NCBI GenBank assembly: GCA_003521625.1
Contig: DPHV01000024.1
Coordinates: 522-64,521, forward strand
DNA from: Ruminococcus sp.
Lineage (GTDB): Bacteria > Bacillota > Clostridia > Oscillospirales > Acutalibacteraceae
Length of the DNA stretch: 64,000 nucleotides
Direction of reading: 5' to 3'
Each line of letters starts with the position of its first letter. Within the stretch, counting starts at the first letter, position 1. Both the position numbers and the translations under genes were made by a program. The notes beneath the pieces are model-generated. The model searched no databases. It was given only the letters and a program-made list of their open reading frames with translations, and was not told the DNA's origin. Positions 17,151 through 25,093 of the stretch are shown here, piece after piece.

Positions 17151-18422
17151 ATGAAAATTGAAACAAAATGCCTGCACTCAGGCTACGAACCAAAAAACGG
17201 AGAGCCAAGACAGATTCCTGTTTATCAGAGCACAACTTTCAAATATGACACCAGCGATGAAATGGGAAAGCTTTTTGACCTTGAAGCAAACGGTTATTTT
17301 TACACAAGACTTCAGAATCCCACAAATGACGCTGTAGCCGCAAAAATAGCCGATTTAGAGGGCGGCGTTGCAGGAATGCTTACATCAAGCGGACAGGCGG
17401 CTAACTTCTTTGCACTGTTCAACATCTGCGAAGCTGGCAGTCACATTGTTGCGTCCTCGTCAATTTACGGCGGTACATTCAATCTGCTCGGCGTTACAAT
17501 GAAGAAGATGGGAATTGAGTGCACATTTGTTGACCAGAATCTTCCCGAAGAAGAGCTTGCAAAAGCTTTCAAGCCCAACACAAGAGCCGTTTTCGGCGAA
17601 ACAATAACAAACCCGACCGTTTCTGTGCTTGACATTGAAAAGTTCGCTCGTCTTGCACATTCTCACGGCGTTCCGCTTATTGTCGACAACACCTTTGCAA
17701 CTCCGATTAACTGTCAGCCTATCAAGTGGGGAGCAGATATTGTAACTCACTCCACCACAAAATATATGGATGGTCACGCAGTAGGAGTCGGCGGCGCAAT
17801 TGTTGACAGCGGCAACTTTGACTGGTTGGCACACGCTGACAAGTACCCGGGACTTACAACTCCCGACGACTCATATCACGGCATTGTTTACGCCGAAAAG
17901 TTCGGTAAACTCGGCTACATAACAAAAGCAACTTCACAGCTTATGCGTGACCTCGGCTCAATCCAGTCACCGCAGAATGCATTTTACCTTATGAACGGAC
18001 TTGAGTCACTCCACGTAAGAATGCAGCGCCACTGCGAAAATGCACTTGCAATCGCAAAGTTCCTCAAATCAAACGACAAGGTTGCCTGGGTAGATTATCC
18101 CAACCTTGAGGGTGACAAGTATTACGATCTTGCACAGAAGTATCTTCCGAACGGCTCGTGCGGCGTTCTCGCTTTCGGCTTAAAGGGCGGCAGAGAGCAG
18201 TCAATCAGATTTATGGACAGCTTAAAGCTCGCAGCAATTGCAACTCACGTAGCAGACGCAAAAACCTGTCTGCTCCATCCTGCAAGCCACACTCACCGTC
18301 AGATGACCGAAGAACAGCTCCTTGAAGCAGGCGTTGCACCCGACCTTATCCGTCTTTCGGTCGGTCTTGAAAATGTAGATGATTTAATCGACGATTTAAA
18401 GCAGGCTTTTGAAAAAGTTTAA
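17151..18422 (+). CDS. metY: O-acetylhomoserine aminocarboxypropyltransferase (sulfhydrylase)
   Basis: This PLP enzyme makes homocysteine from O-acetylhomoserine and sulfide. The 423-residue Cys/Met metabolism protein shows the N-terminal CLHSG, the tyrosine-rich YFYTRLQNPT, the SSGQAA phosphate-cup segment, and the Schiff-base lysine in THSTTKYMDGH. The C-terminus has the family segment CLLHPASHTHRQMTEEQL. Length and motifs match MetY rather than the shorter cystathionine enzymes. I see no SAM riboswitch upstream; the leader is only about 40 nt. Confidence 0.9.
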   Translation: MKIETKCLHSGYEPKNGEPRQIPVYQSTTFKYDTSDEMGKLFDLEANGYFYTRLQNPTNDAVAAKIADLEGGVAGMLTSSGQAANFFALFNICEAGSHIVASSSIYGGTFNLLGVTMKKMGIECTFVDQNLPEEELAKAFKPNTRAVFGETITNPTVSVLDIEKFARLAHSHGVPLIVDNTFATPINCQPIKWGADIVTHSTTKYMDGHAVGVGGAIVDSGNFDWLAHADKYPGLTTPDDSYHGIVYAEKFGKLGYITKATSQLMRDLGSIQSPQNAFYLMNGLESLHVRMQRHCENALAIAKFLKSNDKVAWVDYPNLEGDKYYDLAQKYLPNGSCGVLAFGLKGGREQSIRFMDSLKLAAIATHVADAKTCLLHPASHTHRQMTEEQLLEAGVAPDLIRLSVGLENVDDLIDDLKQAFEKV

Positions 18423-18445
18423 TCAGATTTTACGGAGGGTACATT

Positions 18446-19147
18446 ATGTCAGCTTACGTATCGGCTATAATTGTAGCGGCAGGCGGCTCGGTGAGAATGG
18501 GCATTGCCGACAGCAAGCAGTTCATTCCGCTTTTGTCACGCCCTGCAATTGAATACACTCTGAAGGCTTTCCAGAATTGCTATCTGATAAAGGAAATTAT
18601 TGTTGTCTGCCGTGAACAGGACAAACAGAGAATTCAGTCTATAGTTGATGAAAACGGCTTTTCAAAGGTCAGCAGTCTTGTGCTCGGCGGTGCGTCACGT
18701 GCAGAGAGCGTACGCAACGGCGTTGAAGCGGCAAGTGAAAAGGCAAAATACTATGCAATTCACGACGGTGCACGACCGCTTATTACCGTTGAAGAAATTC
18801 AGCGTGTAGTCGAGGCGGCGTTTGAAACAGGTGCGGCTACTCTCGGAACATCAGTCACCGACACAATCAAAATCGTTGACGGTTTCAACAAAATTGAAAG
18901 CACTCCCTTGCGTTCACAGCTTCGTGCCGTTCAGACTCCACAGGTATTTGAATGTGAGCTGTACAGATTTGCACTTGAAAATGCAGGCGACAATGCGATA
19001 AACTTTACAGACGACTGCTCGCTCATTGAGAATATGGGCGGTGAAGTTGAGGTTGTAAAGGGCAGTGTTGAGAATATCAAGCTCACCACACCAATTGACA
19101 TTGTAATAGCCGAAAGTATTTTAAAATCAAGGTCTGAAATCGGTTAA
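18446..19147 (+). CDS. ispD: 2-C-methyl-D-erythritol 4-phosphate cytidylyltransferase
   Basis: IspD joins CTP and MEP in the non-mevalonate isoprenoid pathway. The 233-residue protein has the nucleotide motif IIVAAGGSVRMG, the variant KQFIPLLSRPAIEYTL, IHDGARPLI and QTPQVFE, all typical. Its partner ispF follows after 85 nt, with a short palindromic repeat between them. ACGGAGGG precedes the ATG. Confidence 0.94.
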   Translation: MSAYVSAIIVAAGGSVRMGIADSKQFIPLLSRPAIEYTLKAFQNCYLIKEIIVVCREQDKQRIQSIVDENGFSKVSSLVLGGASRAESVRNGVEAASEKAKYYAIHDGARPLITVEEIQRVVEAAFETGAATLGTSVTDTIKIVDGFNKIESTPLRSQLRAVQTPQVFECELYRFALENAGDNAINFTDDCSLIENMGGEVEVVKGSVENIKLTTPIDIVIAESILKSRSEIG

Positions 19148-19177
19148 TAGGTCAGTTCGGATTTTATTAGTAATTTC

Positions 19178-19203
19178 GTAGGGACACGGCGTGCCGTGTC
19201 CGC
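19178..19203. repeat. Short dispersed palindrome with GTAGGG lead, copy 3
   Basis: GTAG is followed by GGACACGGC (19182-19190), GT and GCCGTGTCC (19193-19201), a perfect 9-bp inverted repeat. The whole unit with its flanks recurs exactly at 51044-51070. Confidence 0.75.
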
Positions 19204-19232
19204 ATAAACAATCTTTTTTTAGGGTGAAAGCT

Positions 19233-19700
19233 ATGCGAATCGGTCACGGATATGACGTTCACAAATTAACAGAAAACAGAAAGCTTATCCTCGGCGGAGT
19301 TGAAATTCCGTTCGAACTCGGCTTGCTCGGTCATTCCGATGCTGACGTGCTCGTTCACGCAATTATGGATTCTCTTCTCGGAGCAGCCGCTCTCGGCGAC
19401 ATAGGAAAGCTTTTTCCGGATACTGACGAAGCTTTTAAGGGCGCAGACAGCATACTCCTGTTAAAAGAGGTTTGCAGAGTATTAAGCGATAACGGCTATA
19501 AAATCGTCAATATCGACTCAACCCTGATTGCGCAAAAACCAAAGCTTAAGGATTATATCTATTCAATGAGAGAGAATATTGCTTCAGCTTGCAATATTGA
19601 CATTTCTGCTGTCAGCGTAAAAGCTACAACAGAAGAGAAGCTCGGATTTACAGGCAGACTCGAGGGGATTTCAGCCCACGCAGTATGCCTGATAGACTAA
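19233..19700 (+). CDS. ispF: 2-C-methyl-D-erythritol 2,4-cyclodiphosphate synthase
   Basis: IspF closes the cyclodiphosphate ring in the MEP pathway. The 155-residue protein has the metal-site N-terminus RIGHGYDVHKL, LGHSDADVLVHAIMDSLLGAAALGDIG and the C-terminal ATTEEKLGFTGR. The frame runs further upstream through the palindromic repeat, but GGGTGAAAG places the start at the ATG 19233, which gives the normal family length. Confidence 0.95.
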   Translation: MRIGHGYDVHKLTENRKLILGGVEIPFELGLLGHSDADVLVHAIMDSLLGAAALGDIGKLFPDTDEAFKGADSILLLKEVCRVLSDNGYKIVNIDSTLIAQKPKLKDYIYSMRENIASACNIDISAVSVKATTEEKLGFTGRLEGISAHAVCLID

Positions 19701-19775
19701 ATCAGTCATTATTTAATATGCAAAGTAATATATTTATTACTGGCATATAATTATTTTATCGGAGGTTTATAAAAA

Positions 19776-20285
19776 ATGAAAACTTGTCCAAAATGTAACA
19801 CACAGCTTCCTGATGACGCTATGTTCTGCACAAACTGCGGTACTTCGTTCCAGAATGTAAATCCCCAGCCACAGCAGAACGCTTATCAGAATACACAGCA
19901 GACCTATACTCAGCCGGTAGCACCTGTCGTAAATGTTTATGACCACACTGCTGAATTTGATGTACAGGATGTACACGAAAACAAGCTCTTTGCACTTCTT
20001 TGCTACATAATGGGAATTATCGGCGTTGTAATTGCACTTCTTGCAAGAAGCTCTGCTAAATCGCCTTATCTTTCATTCCACATCAAACAGTCACTCAAGC
20101 TCTCAATAACTGCAATGATAATCAGTGTTCTTTCAGTTGTTCTTTGCTGGACTTGTATAGTTCCTATCGCAGGCGGAGTATGTTCTGTTATTATTCTGGT
20201 TGTTCAGATTATCTGCTTTATTCAGACATGCTCAAATAAATCTGTTGAGGCTCCTATCGTTCGCAGCCTTCCTTTCCTTAAGTAA
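19776..20285 (+). CDS. Zinc-ribbon membrane protein (DUF4870-like)
   Basis: This 169-residue protein opens with a zinc ribbon (CPKCN...CTNCG), continues through a Gln/Asn/Pro-rich linker (residues 28-50), and ends with a membrane domain of three hydrophobic segments (around 70-88, 108-130 and 132-150). The segment SPYLSFHIKQSLKL is like that of DUF4870 proteins. Function is unknown. It is the second zinc-ribbon membrane protein in 4 kb. A terminator hairpin starts 20 nt after its stop. Confidence 0.6.
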   Translation: MKTCPKCNTQLPDDAMFCTNCGTSFQNVNPQPQQNAYQNTQQTYTQPVAPVVNVYDHTAEFDVQDVHENKLFALLCYIMGIIGVVIALLARSSAKSPYLSFHIKQSLKLSITAMIISVLSVVLCWTCIVPIAGGVCSVIILVVQIICFIQTCSNKSVEAPIVRSLPFLK

Positions 20286-20304
20286 TCGGATAATTCATAC
20301 AAAG

Positions 20305-20340
20305 AACACCTTGTTCATATTATTGAACGAGGTGTTTTTT
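20305..20340 (+). terminator. Terminator-like hairpin overlapping the ribosome site of the next gene
   Basis: AACACCTTGTTCA (20305-20317) pairs with TGAACGAGGTGTT (20324-20336), 13 bp with one G-U pair, followed directly by T's to 20340. The ATG of the next gene is at 20341, and the GAGGTG in the 3' arm is its only visible Shine-Dalgarno sequence. Confidence 0.8.
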
Positions 20341-21489
20341 ATGTTTAAGAAGGTTATTATCTCAACTACGCTCTGCTTTGCGCTTATGCTTACTGTGGTG
20401 TTTCCCGTAAGAGTAAATGCAGTTTCCGCCGACAGCATAACAGCACCGTCGGCTGTGCTTATGGAAACATCAACAGGTAAAATTCTTTTTGAGAAAAATT
20501 CACACGACCGGCGCCCTTGTGCATCCGTTACAAAGGTTATGACCTTACTGCTCGTTTTCGAAGCGATAGACAACGGCAAGCTCTCGCTTGATGACACAAT
20601 TACAGCCTCCGAACACGCTTCCTCAATGGGTGGAAGTGACATCTGGCTTGAAACGGGAGAAACAATGAGCGCTGATGATATGATAAAAGCTACAGTTGTA
20701 GCGTCAGCAAACGATGCGGCTGTTGCACTTGCAGAGCACATAAGCGGCAGCGAGGATGCGTTTGTCGAGAATATGAATAAACGTGCAAAAGAGCTCAAAA
20801 TGAATGATACGGTTTTCAAAAACTGCAACGGACTTGACGAGGACGGACACGTCACTTCCGCATACGATGTAGCAATTATGTCACGTGAGCTTATGAAGCA
20901 CGAAAAGGTTTTCGATTACACGTCAATCTGGATTGATAATTTAAGGGATGGAAAAACCCAGATTGTAAACACAAACAAACTTCTTAAAACCTACAACGGC
21001 ATAACGGGACTTAAAACAGGCACAACAAATGATGCTGGCTGTTGTATGTCTGCTTCGGCAAAAAGGGGAGATGTGTCGCTTGTTGCAGTCGTTCTCGGCT
21101 GTAAAACAGGCAAAGAGAGATTTTCCGATGCAGCGGCACTGCTTGATTACGGTTTTGCTAATATTTCTGTCAAGGAATTAAAGCTACCTGACGATATGCC
21201 GCTTGAATTAAAGGTTGACGGTGGAATGGAGAAAACCGTCAAGCTTAACTGTGATTCTTCTTCAAAGGTCGTTGTAGATAATGGCAAAAATGTTGAAATA
21301 AAAACGTCAATTGATTTGCCCGAAAGCGTAACAGCTCCGATAAAGGAAAATCAGAAGCTCGGAACGCTCACCTACAGCATTGACGGTAAGACGGTAAAGA
21401 CGTGCGATATTACTGCCGCAGACTATGTAGAGGAAGTATCTTTCGGTTCGGTATTCAGCGTTCTTTTTAATTCTCTAATTTCATTATAA
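20341..21489 (+). CDS. D-alanyl-D-alanine carboxypeptidase (S11 family)
   Basis: This 382-residue exported S11 enzyme trims peptidoglycan stem peptides. It has a signal peptide (MFKKVIISTTLCFALML...VNA), S-x-x-K in CASVTKVM, S-x-N in VASANDAA, and K-T-G in GLKTGTTNDAG. A C-terminal PBP5_C-like beta domain and a hydrophobic C-terminal segment (FGSVFSVLFNSLISL) that may bind the membrane follow. It is paralogous to the gene at 11112. The reading frame extends upstream to 20200, but the signal peptide and ribosome site place the start at 20341. Its ribosome site lies inside a terminator hairpin. Confidence 0.9.
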   Translation: MFKKVIISTTLCFALMLTVVFPVRVNAVSADSITAPSAVLMETSTGKILFEKNSHDRRPCASVTKVMTLLLVFEAIDNGKLSLDDTITASEHASSMGGSDIWLETGETMSADDMIKATVVASANDAAVALAEHISGSEDAFVENMNKRAKELKMNDTVFKNCNGLDEDGHVTSAYDVAIMSRELMKHEKVFDYTSIWIDNLRDGKTQIVNTNKLLKTYNGITGLKTGTTNDAGCCMSASAKRGDVSLVAVVLGCKTGKERFSDAAALLDYGFANISVKELKLPDDMPLELKVDGGMEKTVKLNCDSSSKVVVDNGKNVEIKTSIDLPESVTAPIKENQKLGTLTYSIDGKTVKTCDITAADYVEEVSFGSVFSVLFNSLISL

Positions 21490-21506
21490 AAATTGACAAA
21501 TTGACC

Positions 21507-21535
21507 TTGCAAAAATACTTGTATTATAGTATAAT
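21507..21535 (+). promoter_or_regulatory. Promoter for pgi
   Basis: TTGCAA (21507-21512), a 17-nt spacer and TATAAT (21530-21535) lie about 70 nt before the pgi ATG. Confidence 0.6.
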
Positions 21536-21608
21536 AAAACAACAAAGGTACTTATATCGGAGAATACATATTTTATTATTCCGAATAAGAAATTTGGAGG
21601 AATTATAA

Positions 21609-22946
21609 ATGGCAACTAAACTAACAGACAAGTATTTAAGAGGATTTATCAATGAACACGAGTATGACGGCGTTGCAGCAGAAGTAAAGGCTGCTCACAA
21701 AACCCTCCACGAGGGATCGGGACTCGGCAATGATTTTCTCGGTTGGCTCAATCTTCCCACAGACTACGACAAGGAAGAGTTTGCAAGAATCAAGGCTGCC
21801 GCTGAAAAGATTAAAAAGGACACCGATGTTTTCATCGTAATCGGTATCGGCGGTTCATACCTCGGCGCTCGTGCCGCAATTGAGTTTTTAAATTCTCAGA
21901 ACTATAACCTTACCTGCAAGGATACACCGCAGATTTTCTTTACCGGTAACTCCATCAGCTCTTCTGCACTTGCAGAGATTATGGAGCTTTGCGAGGGCAA
22001 GGACGTTTCTGTTAATATGATTTCAAAGTCAGGCACAACAACAGAGCCTGCAATTGCATTCAGAGTATTCCGTGAAATGCTCGAGAAAAAGTACGGCAAG
22101 GACGGCGCAAGAGAGCGTATCTATTGCACAACCGACAAGGCAAAGGGCACCCTCAAGGCTCTTGCGGACGAAGAGGGCTACGAAACATTTGTAGTACCCG
22201 ATGACGTTGGCGGACGTTTCTCCGTTCTTACAGCCGTTGGTCTTTTGCCGATTGCTGTTTCGGGTGCAGATATTGACGCACTTATGCAGGGTGCGGCTAC
22301 AGCACAGAAAGAGCTTGACAACGACGATTTAATGACAAACGACTGCTACAAGTATGCGGCAATCCGCAACATTCTCTACCGCAAGGGCAAGGTAATGGAG
22401 GTTATGGTTTCCTACGAGCCTGCCTACACAATGATGTCCGAGTGGTTCAAGCAGCTTTTTGCAGAGAGCGAGGGCAAGGATAACAAGGGCATTTTCCCTG
22501 CAAGCGTTATCTTCTCAACCGACCTTCACTCACTCGGTCAGTACATTCAGGACGGCAGACGTACAATGTTTGAAACTGTTGTCCTCTTTGATAAATGTAA
22601 AAAAGAAGTTACTCTTGGTACAGAGCCGACAAACGTTGACGGTCTTAACTTCCTTTCGGGCAAGACAATGGGCTTTGTCAATCAGAAGGCATTTGAGGGT
22701 ACCGTACTCGCTCACAACGACGGCGGAGTTCCTAACATTGTTCTCAACGTACCCGAGATGAACGAAACAGAGCTTGGTTATCTCATTTACTTCTTTGAAA
22801 AGGCTTGCGCTATTTCGGGATATATGCTCGGAGTAAATCCGTTCAATCAGCCCGGCGTTGAAAGCTACAAGAAGAATATGTTTGCTCTGCTCGGCAAGCC
22901 CGGATATGAAGACCAGAAGGCTGCTCTTGAAGCAAGACTCAAATAA
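21609..22946 (+). CDS. pgi: Glucose-6-phosphate isomerase
   Basis: Pgi interconverts glucose 6-phosphate and fructose 6-phosphate. The 445-residue protein has VIGIGGSYLGARAAIE, the phosphate-site SKSGTTTEPA, the VGGRFSVLTAVGLLPI signature 1 and the C-terminal lysine region GVESYKKNMFALLG. The length fits the compact Firmicute form. TTGGAGG precedes the ATG. It would carry glucose released from starch into glycolysis. Confidence 0.96.
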   Translation: MATKLTDKYLRGFINEHEYDGVAAEVKAAHKTLHEGSGLGNDFLGWLNLPTDYDKEEFARIKAAAEKIKKDTDVFIVIGIGGSYLGARAAIEFLNSQNYNLTCKDTPQIFFTGNSISSSALAEIMELCEGKDVSVNMISKSGTTTEPAIAFRVFREMLEKKYGKDGARERIYCTTDKAKGTLKALADEEGYETFVVPDDVGGRFSVLTAVGLLPIAVSGADIDALMQGAATAQKELDNDDLMTNDCYKYAAIRNILYRKGKVMEVMVSYEPAYTMMSEWFKQLFAESEGKDNKGIFPASVIFSTDLHSLGQYIQDGRRTMFETVVLFDKCKKEVTLGTEPTNVDGLNFLSGKTMGFVNQKAFEGTVLAHNDGGVPNIVLNVPEMNETELGYLIYFFEKACAISGYMLGVNPFNQPGVESYKKNMFALLGKPGYEDQKAALEARLK

Positions 22947-22983
22947 TTTCTTTTTAAAGTATAATACACCGGAGGATTTTATT

Positions 22984-23400
22984 ATGGTTACTTTACTTAT
23001 CGGAAAAAAAGGAACAGGAAAAACAAAGAAGCTTATCGCCCTTGCAAACGAGGCAGTTGCCGCATCATCGGGCAACGTAGTTGTAATTGAAAAGGGTTCA
23101 AAGCTTACTTACGACGTAACTCACAAGGCAAGACTTATCGACACAGAGCAGTATCTTGTTGAGGGTTACGATATGCTTTACGGCTTTATCAGCGGTATCT
23201 GCGCAGGTAACTATGACGTTACAGATATTCTCGTTGATTCAACATTCAAGATTTGCCCCGACGCACTCGAAGGGCTCGAGGCTTTCACAAAGAAGCTTCA
23301 GGAGCTTTCCGAAACTTCTTCAACAAATATCGTTCTTCTCATCTCTGCATCAGAAGATGATATTCCCGAGTCAATTAACGCTGTTTGCCAGAAGGTATAA
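22984..23400 (+). CDS. Small P-loop NTP-binding protein of unknown function
   Basis: This 138-residue protein has a Walker A motif at its N-terminus (LIGKKGTGKTKKL, residues 5-17), hydrophobic strands VVVIEKG and ILVDST (a possible Walker B with Asp), and NIVLLISAS near the end. This is a minimal P-loop fold with no recognisable extra domain. The upstream frame overlaps pgi, but CGGAGGA precedes the ATG at 22984. It follows pgi by 37 nt and probably shares its transcript, which ends at the terminator 23423. Its function is not known to me. Confidence 0.7.
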   Translation: MVTLLIGKKGTGKTKKLIALANEAVAASSGNVVVIEKGSKLTYDVTHKARLIDTEQYLVEGYDMLYGFISGICAGNYDVTDILVDSTFKICPDALEGLEAFTKKLQELSETSSTNIVLLISASEDDIPESINAVCQKV

Positions 23401-23422
23401 TTGACGTAATTTGCAAAATTCA

Positions 23423-23462
23423 ACGGACTGCACGCAGATACTCTGTTGCAGTCCGTTTTTGT
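23423..23462 (+). terminator. Terminator after the P-loop gene
   Basis: ACGGACTGCA (23423-23432) pairs perfectly with TGCAGTCCGT (23447-23456), with a 14-nt loop and following T's. It sits between convergent genes and may serve maf as well. Confidence 0.85.
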
Positions 23463-23471
23463 CTTGTCAAA

Positions 23472-24041
23472 TTATTTTTCTGAACAGGAAATAATCTCTT
23501 TCAGCTTTTTATTAAGCATAGCGACTGGCAATCCTACAACGTTGTAAAAATCACCGACAATTCCCTTGACAAGCGCAGTGCCTTTGCCCTGAATACCGTA
23601 TGCGCCAGCCTTGTCCATAGGTTCTCCAGTTGCAATGTAATCTTCAATTTCCTTGTCTGTAAGCTCGAAAAATTCAACCTCGGTTTTCTGCGAAAATGAA
23701 ATGCATTTGTCCTTGTAAAGTAAGGCACAACCTGTAATAACCTTGTGCTTTCTGCCTGACAGACTTCGCAGCATTTTGTATGCGTTATCTTCCGAGCTCG
23801 GCTTGCCGAGCATAATTCCGTCAAGAAATACGCCCGTATCACAGCCAATTACAATATCGTCAAAGTGCTTATTGCCCTGAATATGCTTTGCCTTTTTTAC
23901 GGCGAGATATTCGGGCATTTTTTCAAGCTCAATTTCGTTTTCAATTGTTTCGTCAATGTCGGCAGGCTCTACCGAAAAATCATCGCAGATAAGCGACAAA
24001 AGCTCTTGTCTGCGTGGCGAAGCCGAAGCTAAAATTATCAT
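23472..24041 (-). CDS. maf: Maf-like nucleoside triphosphate pyrophosphatase
   Basis: This 189-residue Maf/YhdE protein hydrolyses non-canonical or canonical dTTP/UTP and is linked to septum control. It has the N-terminal ILASASPRRQELLSLI, EKMPEYLAVKKA, VIGCDTGV and the C-terminal YGIQGKGTALVKGIVGDFYNVVGLP. Here GCDTGV replaces the usual GADTVV. ACGGAGGT precedes the ATG, and its promoter is at 24064-24091. Confidence 0.93.
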   Translation of the reverse strand: MIILASASPRRQELLSLICDDFSVEPADIDETIENEIELEKMPEYLAVKKAKHIQGNKHFDDIVIGCDTGVFLDGIMLGKPSSEDNAYKMLRSLSGRKHKVITGCALLYKDKCISFSQKTEVEFFELTDKEIEDYIATGEPMDKAGAYGIQGKGTALVKGIVGDFYNVVGLPVAMLNKKLKEIISCSEK

Positions 24042-24063
24042 AACACATACCTCCGTTTATCAT

Positions 24064-24109
24064 ATTATAACATATTTTCTTTTTCGTACAACTGTAAAAT
24101 ATTTTGACT
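24064..24109. promoter_or_regulatory. Divergent promoters for maf and the DUF4250 gene
   Basis: On the minus strand, TTGTAC (24091-24086), a 16-nt spacer and TATAAT (24069-24064) serve maf. On the plus strand, TTGACT (24104-24109), 17 nt and TATACT (24127-24132) serve the small gene at 24166. The two -35 boxes are only 12 nt apart. Confidence 0.6.
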
Positions 24110-24165
24110 TTTCTCATATAACGCACTATACTATTTATATGTAAATTTTGAAAGGATGTAAAACT

Positions 24166-24342
24166 ATGCCAATCCCAACTGACCCTGCAATACTTTTATC
24201 CTACATAAACACACAGCTTCGTGATAATTACCCTTCACTGGACGAGCTTTCAAAGTCGCTCTCCGTTGATGAAAACGAAATAAAATCAAAGCTTTCCTCA
24301 ATCGGCTATGAATATAACGCAGAACTAAATAAATTTATTTAG
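24166..24342 (+). CDS. DUF4250 domain protein
   Basis: This 58-residue protein matches the DUF4250 pattern: P-x-DP-x-ILLSYINTQLRDNYPSLDELSKSL, then SIGYEYNAELNKF. It looks like a small helix-turn-helix-like fold, but no function is known. AAAGGATG is spaced for the ATG at 24166; an earlier in-frame start would add only an unconserved MKGCKT. It has its own promoter, divergent from maf. Confidence 0.75.
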   Translation: MPIPTDPAILLSYINTQLRDNYPSLDELSKSLSVDENEIKSKLSSIGYEYNAELNKFI

Positions 24343-24390
24343 CAGAAATATTTTGATTTTGTAAAATTGATAATATATTGACCTGTTTCC

Positions 24391-24419
24391 TTGAACAGAG
24401 CAAAATATTATGTTATAAT
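24391..24419 (+). promoter_or_regulatory. Promoter for trpF
   Basis: TTGAAC (24391-24396), a 17-nt spacer ending TGT and TATAAT (24414-24419) give an extended -10 promoter 32 nt before the ATG at 24451. Confidence 0.65.
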
Positions 24420-24450
24420 TATTCCGTTAAAGTCAATTTGTGGTGATAAT

Positions 24451-25062
24451 ATGACTAAAATAAAAATCTGCGGAATAACCTGTCGTGAGGACGTTGAAAT
24501 TCTTAATGAATTTCTGCCCGAATACGCAGGCTTTGTGATGTTCTTCCCAAAGAGCAGACGCAATATTTCCGTACAGACTGCTTACAGCTTATTGCCTTTA
24601 CTCGACAAAAGAATAAAAACCGTTGCCGTTACCGTTTGCCCGACAGCAGAGCAGGTCAGTGAAATCGGTAAATGCGGCTTTGATTTTATTCAGATGCACG
24701 GCGAGGTTGAAAGCTCTGTTATTGACAATTCGCCGATTCCTGTTTTTAAGGCGTTCAATGTCAGCGACATTGATAAAGTTAAAGCTTATGCCGAAAATAA
24801 AAATGTCTGCGGCTATGTTTTTGACGCTGCTTCACCGGGAAGCGGAAAGACGTTTGATTGGGATATTCTTAAAAATATTCCTCACGATAACAAGCATTTT
24901 GTGCTTGCAGGCGGACTTGATTGCAGTAATGTTTCAGATGCGATTGAAATTTTAAATCCAGACATAGTTGACGTAAGCTCGGGAGTAGAAAACGAAACAA
25001 AGACGGGCAAAAGCAGGGAAAAGGTTGCCGAGTTTATCGGTACGGTCAGGAAAAGTTATTAA
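24451..25062 (+). CDS. trpF: Phosphoribosylanthranilate isomerase
   Basis: TrpF catalyses the third committed step of tryptophan synthesis. The 203-residue TIM-barrel protein opens KIKICGITCREDVE, with the catalytic Cys, has GFVMFFPKSRRNI, the base Asp in VFDAASPGSGKTFDW, and ends with VLAGGLD and the phosphate-binding VDVSSGVE. No other trp gene is in the window, so it stands alone. TGGTGATA precedes the ATG at 24451. A response regulator gene starts 31 nt later. Confidence 0.9.
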   Translation: MTKIKICGITCREDVEILNEFLPEYAGFVMFFPKSRRNISVQTAYSLLPLLDKRIKTVAVTVCPTAEQVSEIGKCGFDFIQMHGEVESSVIDNSPIPVFKAFNVSDIDKVKAYAENKNVCGYVFDAASPGSGKTFDWDILKNIPHDNKHFVLAGGLDCSNVSDAIEILNPDIVDVSSGVENETKTGKSREKVAEFIGTVRKSY

Positions 25063-25093
25063 GTATATTTTGTGTGTTTTAAGGGTGTTATTA

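Noticed and set aside
19191..19232. An upstream extension of ispF through the palindromic repeat
   Set aside because: The normal ispF length and the ribosome site support the ATG at 19233. The extension would be made of repeat DNA.
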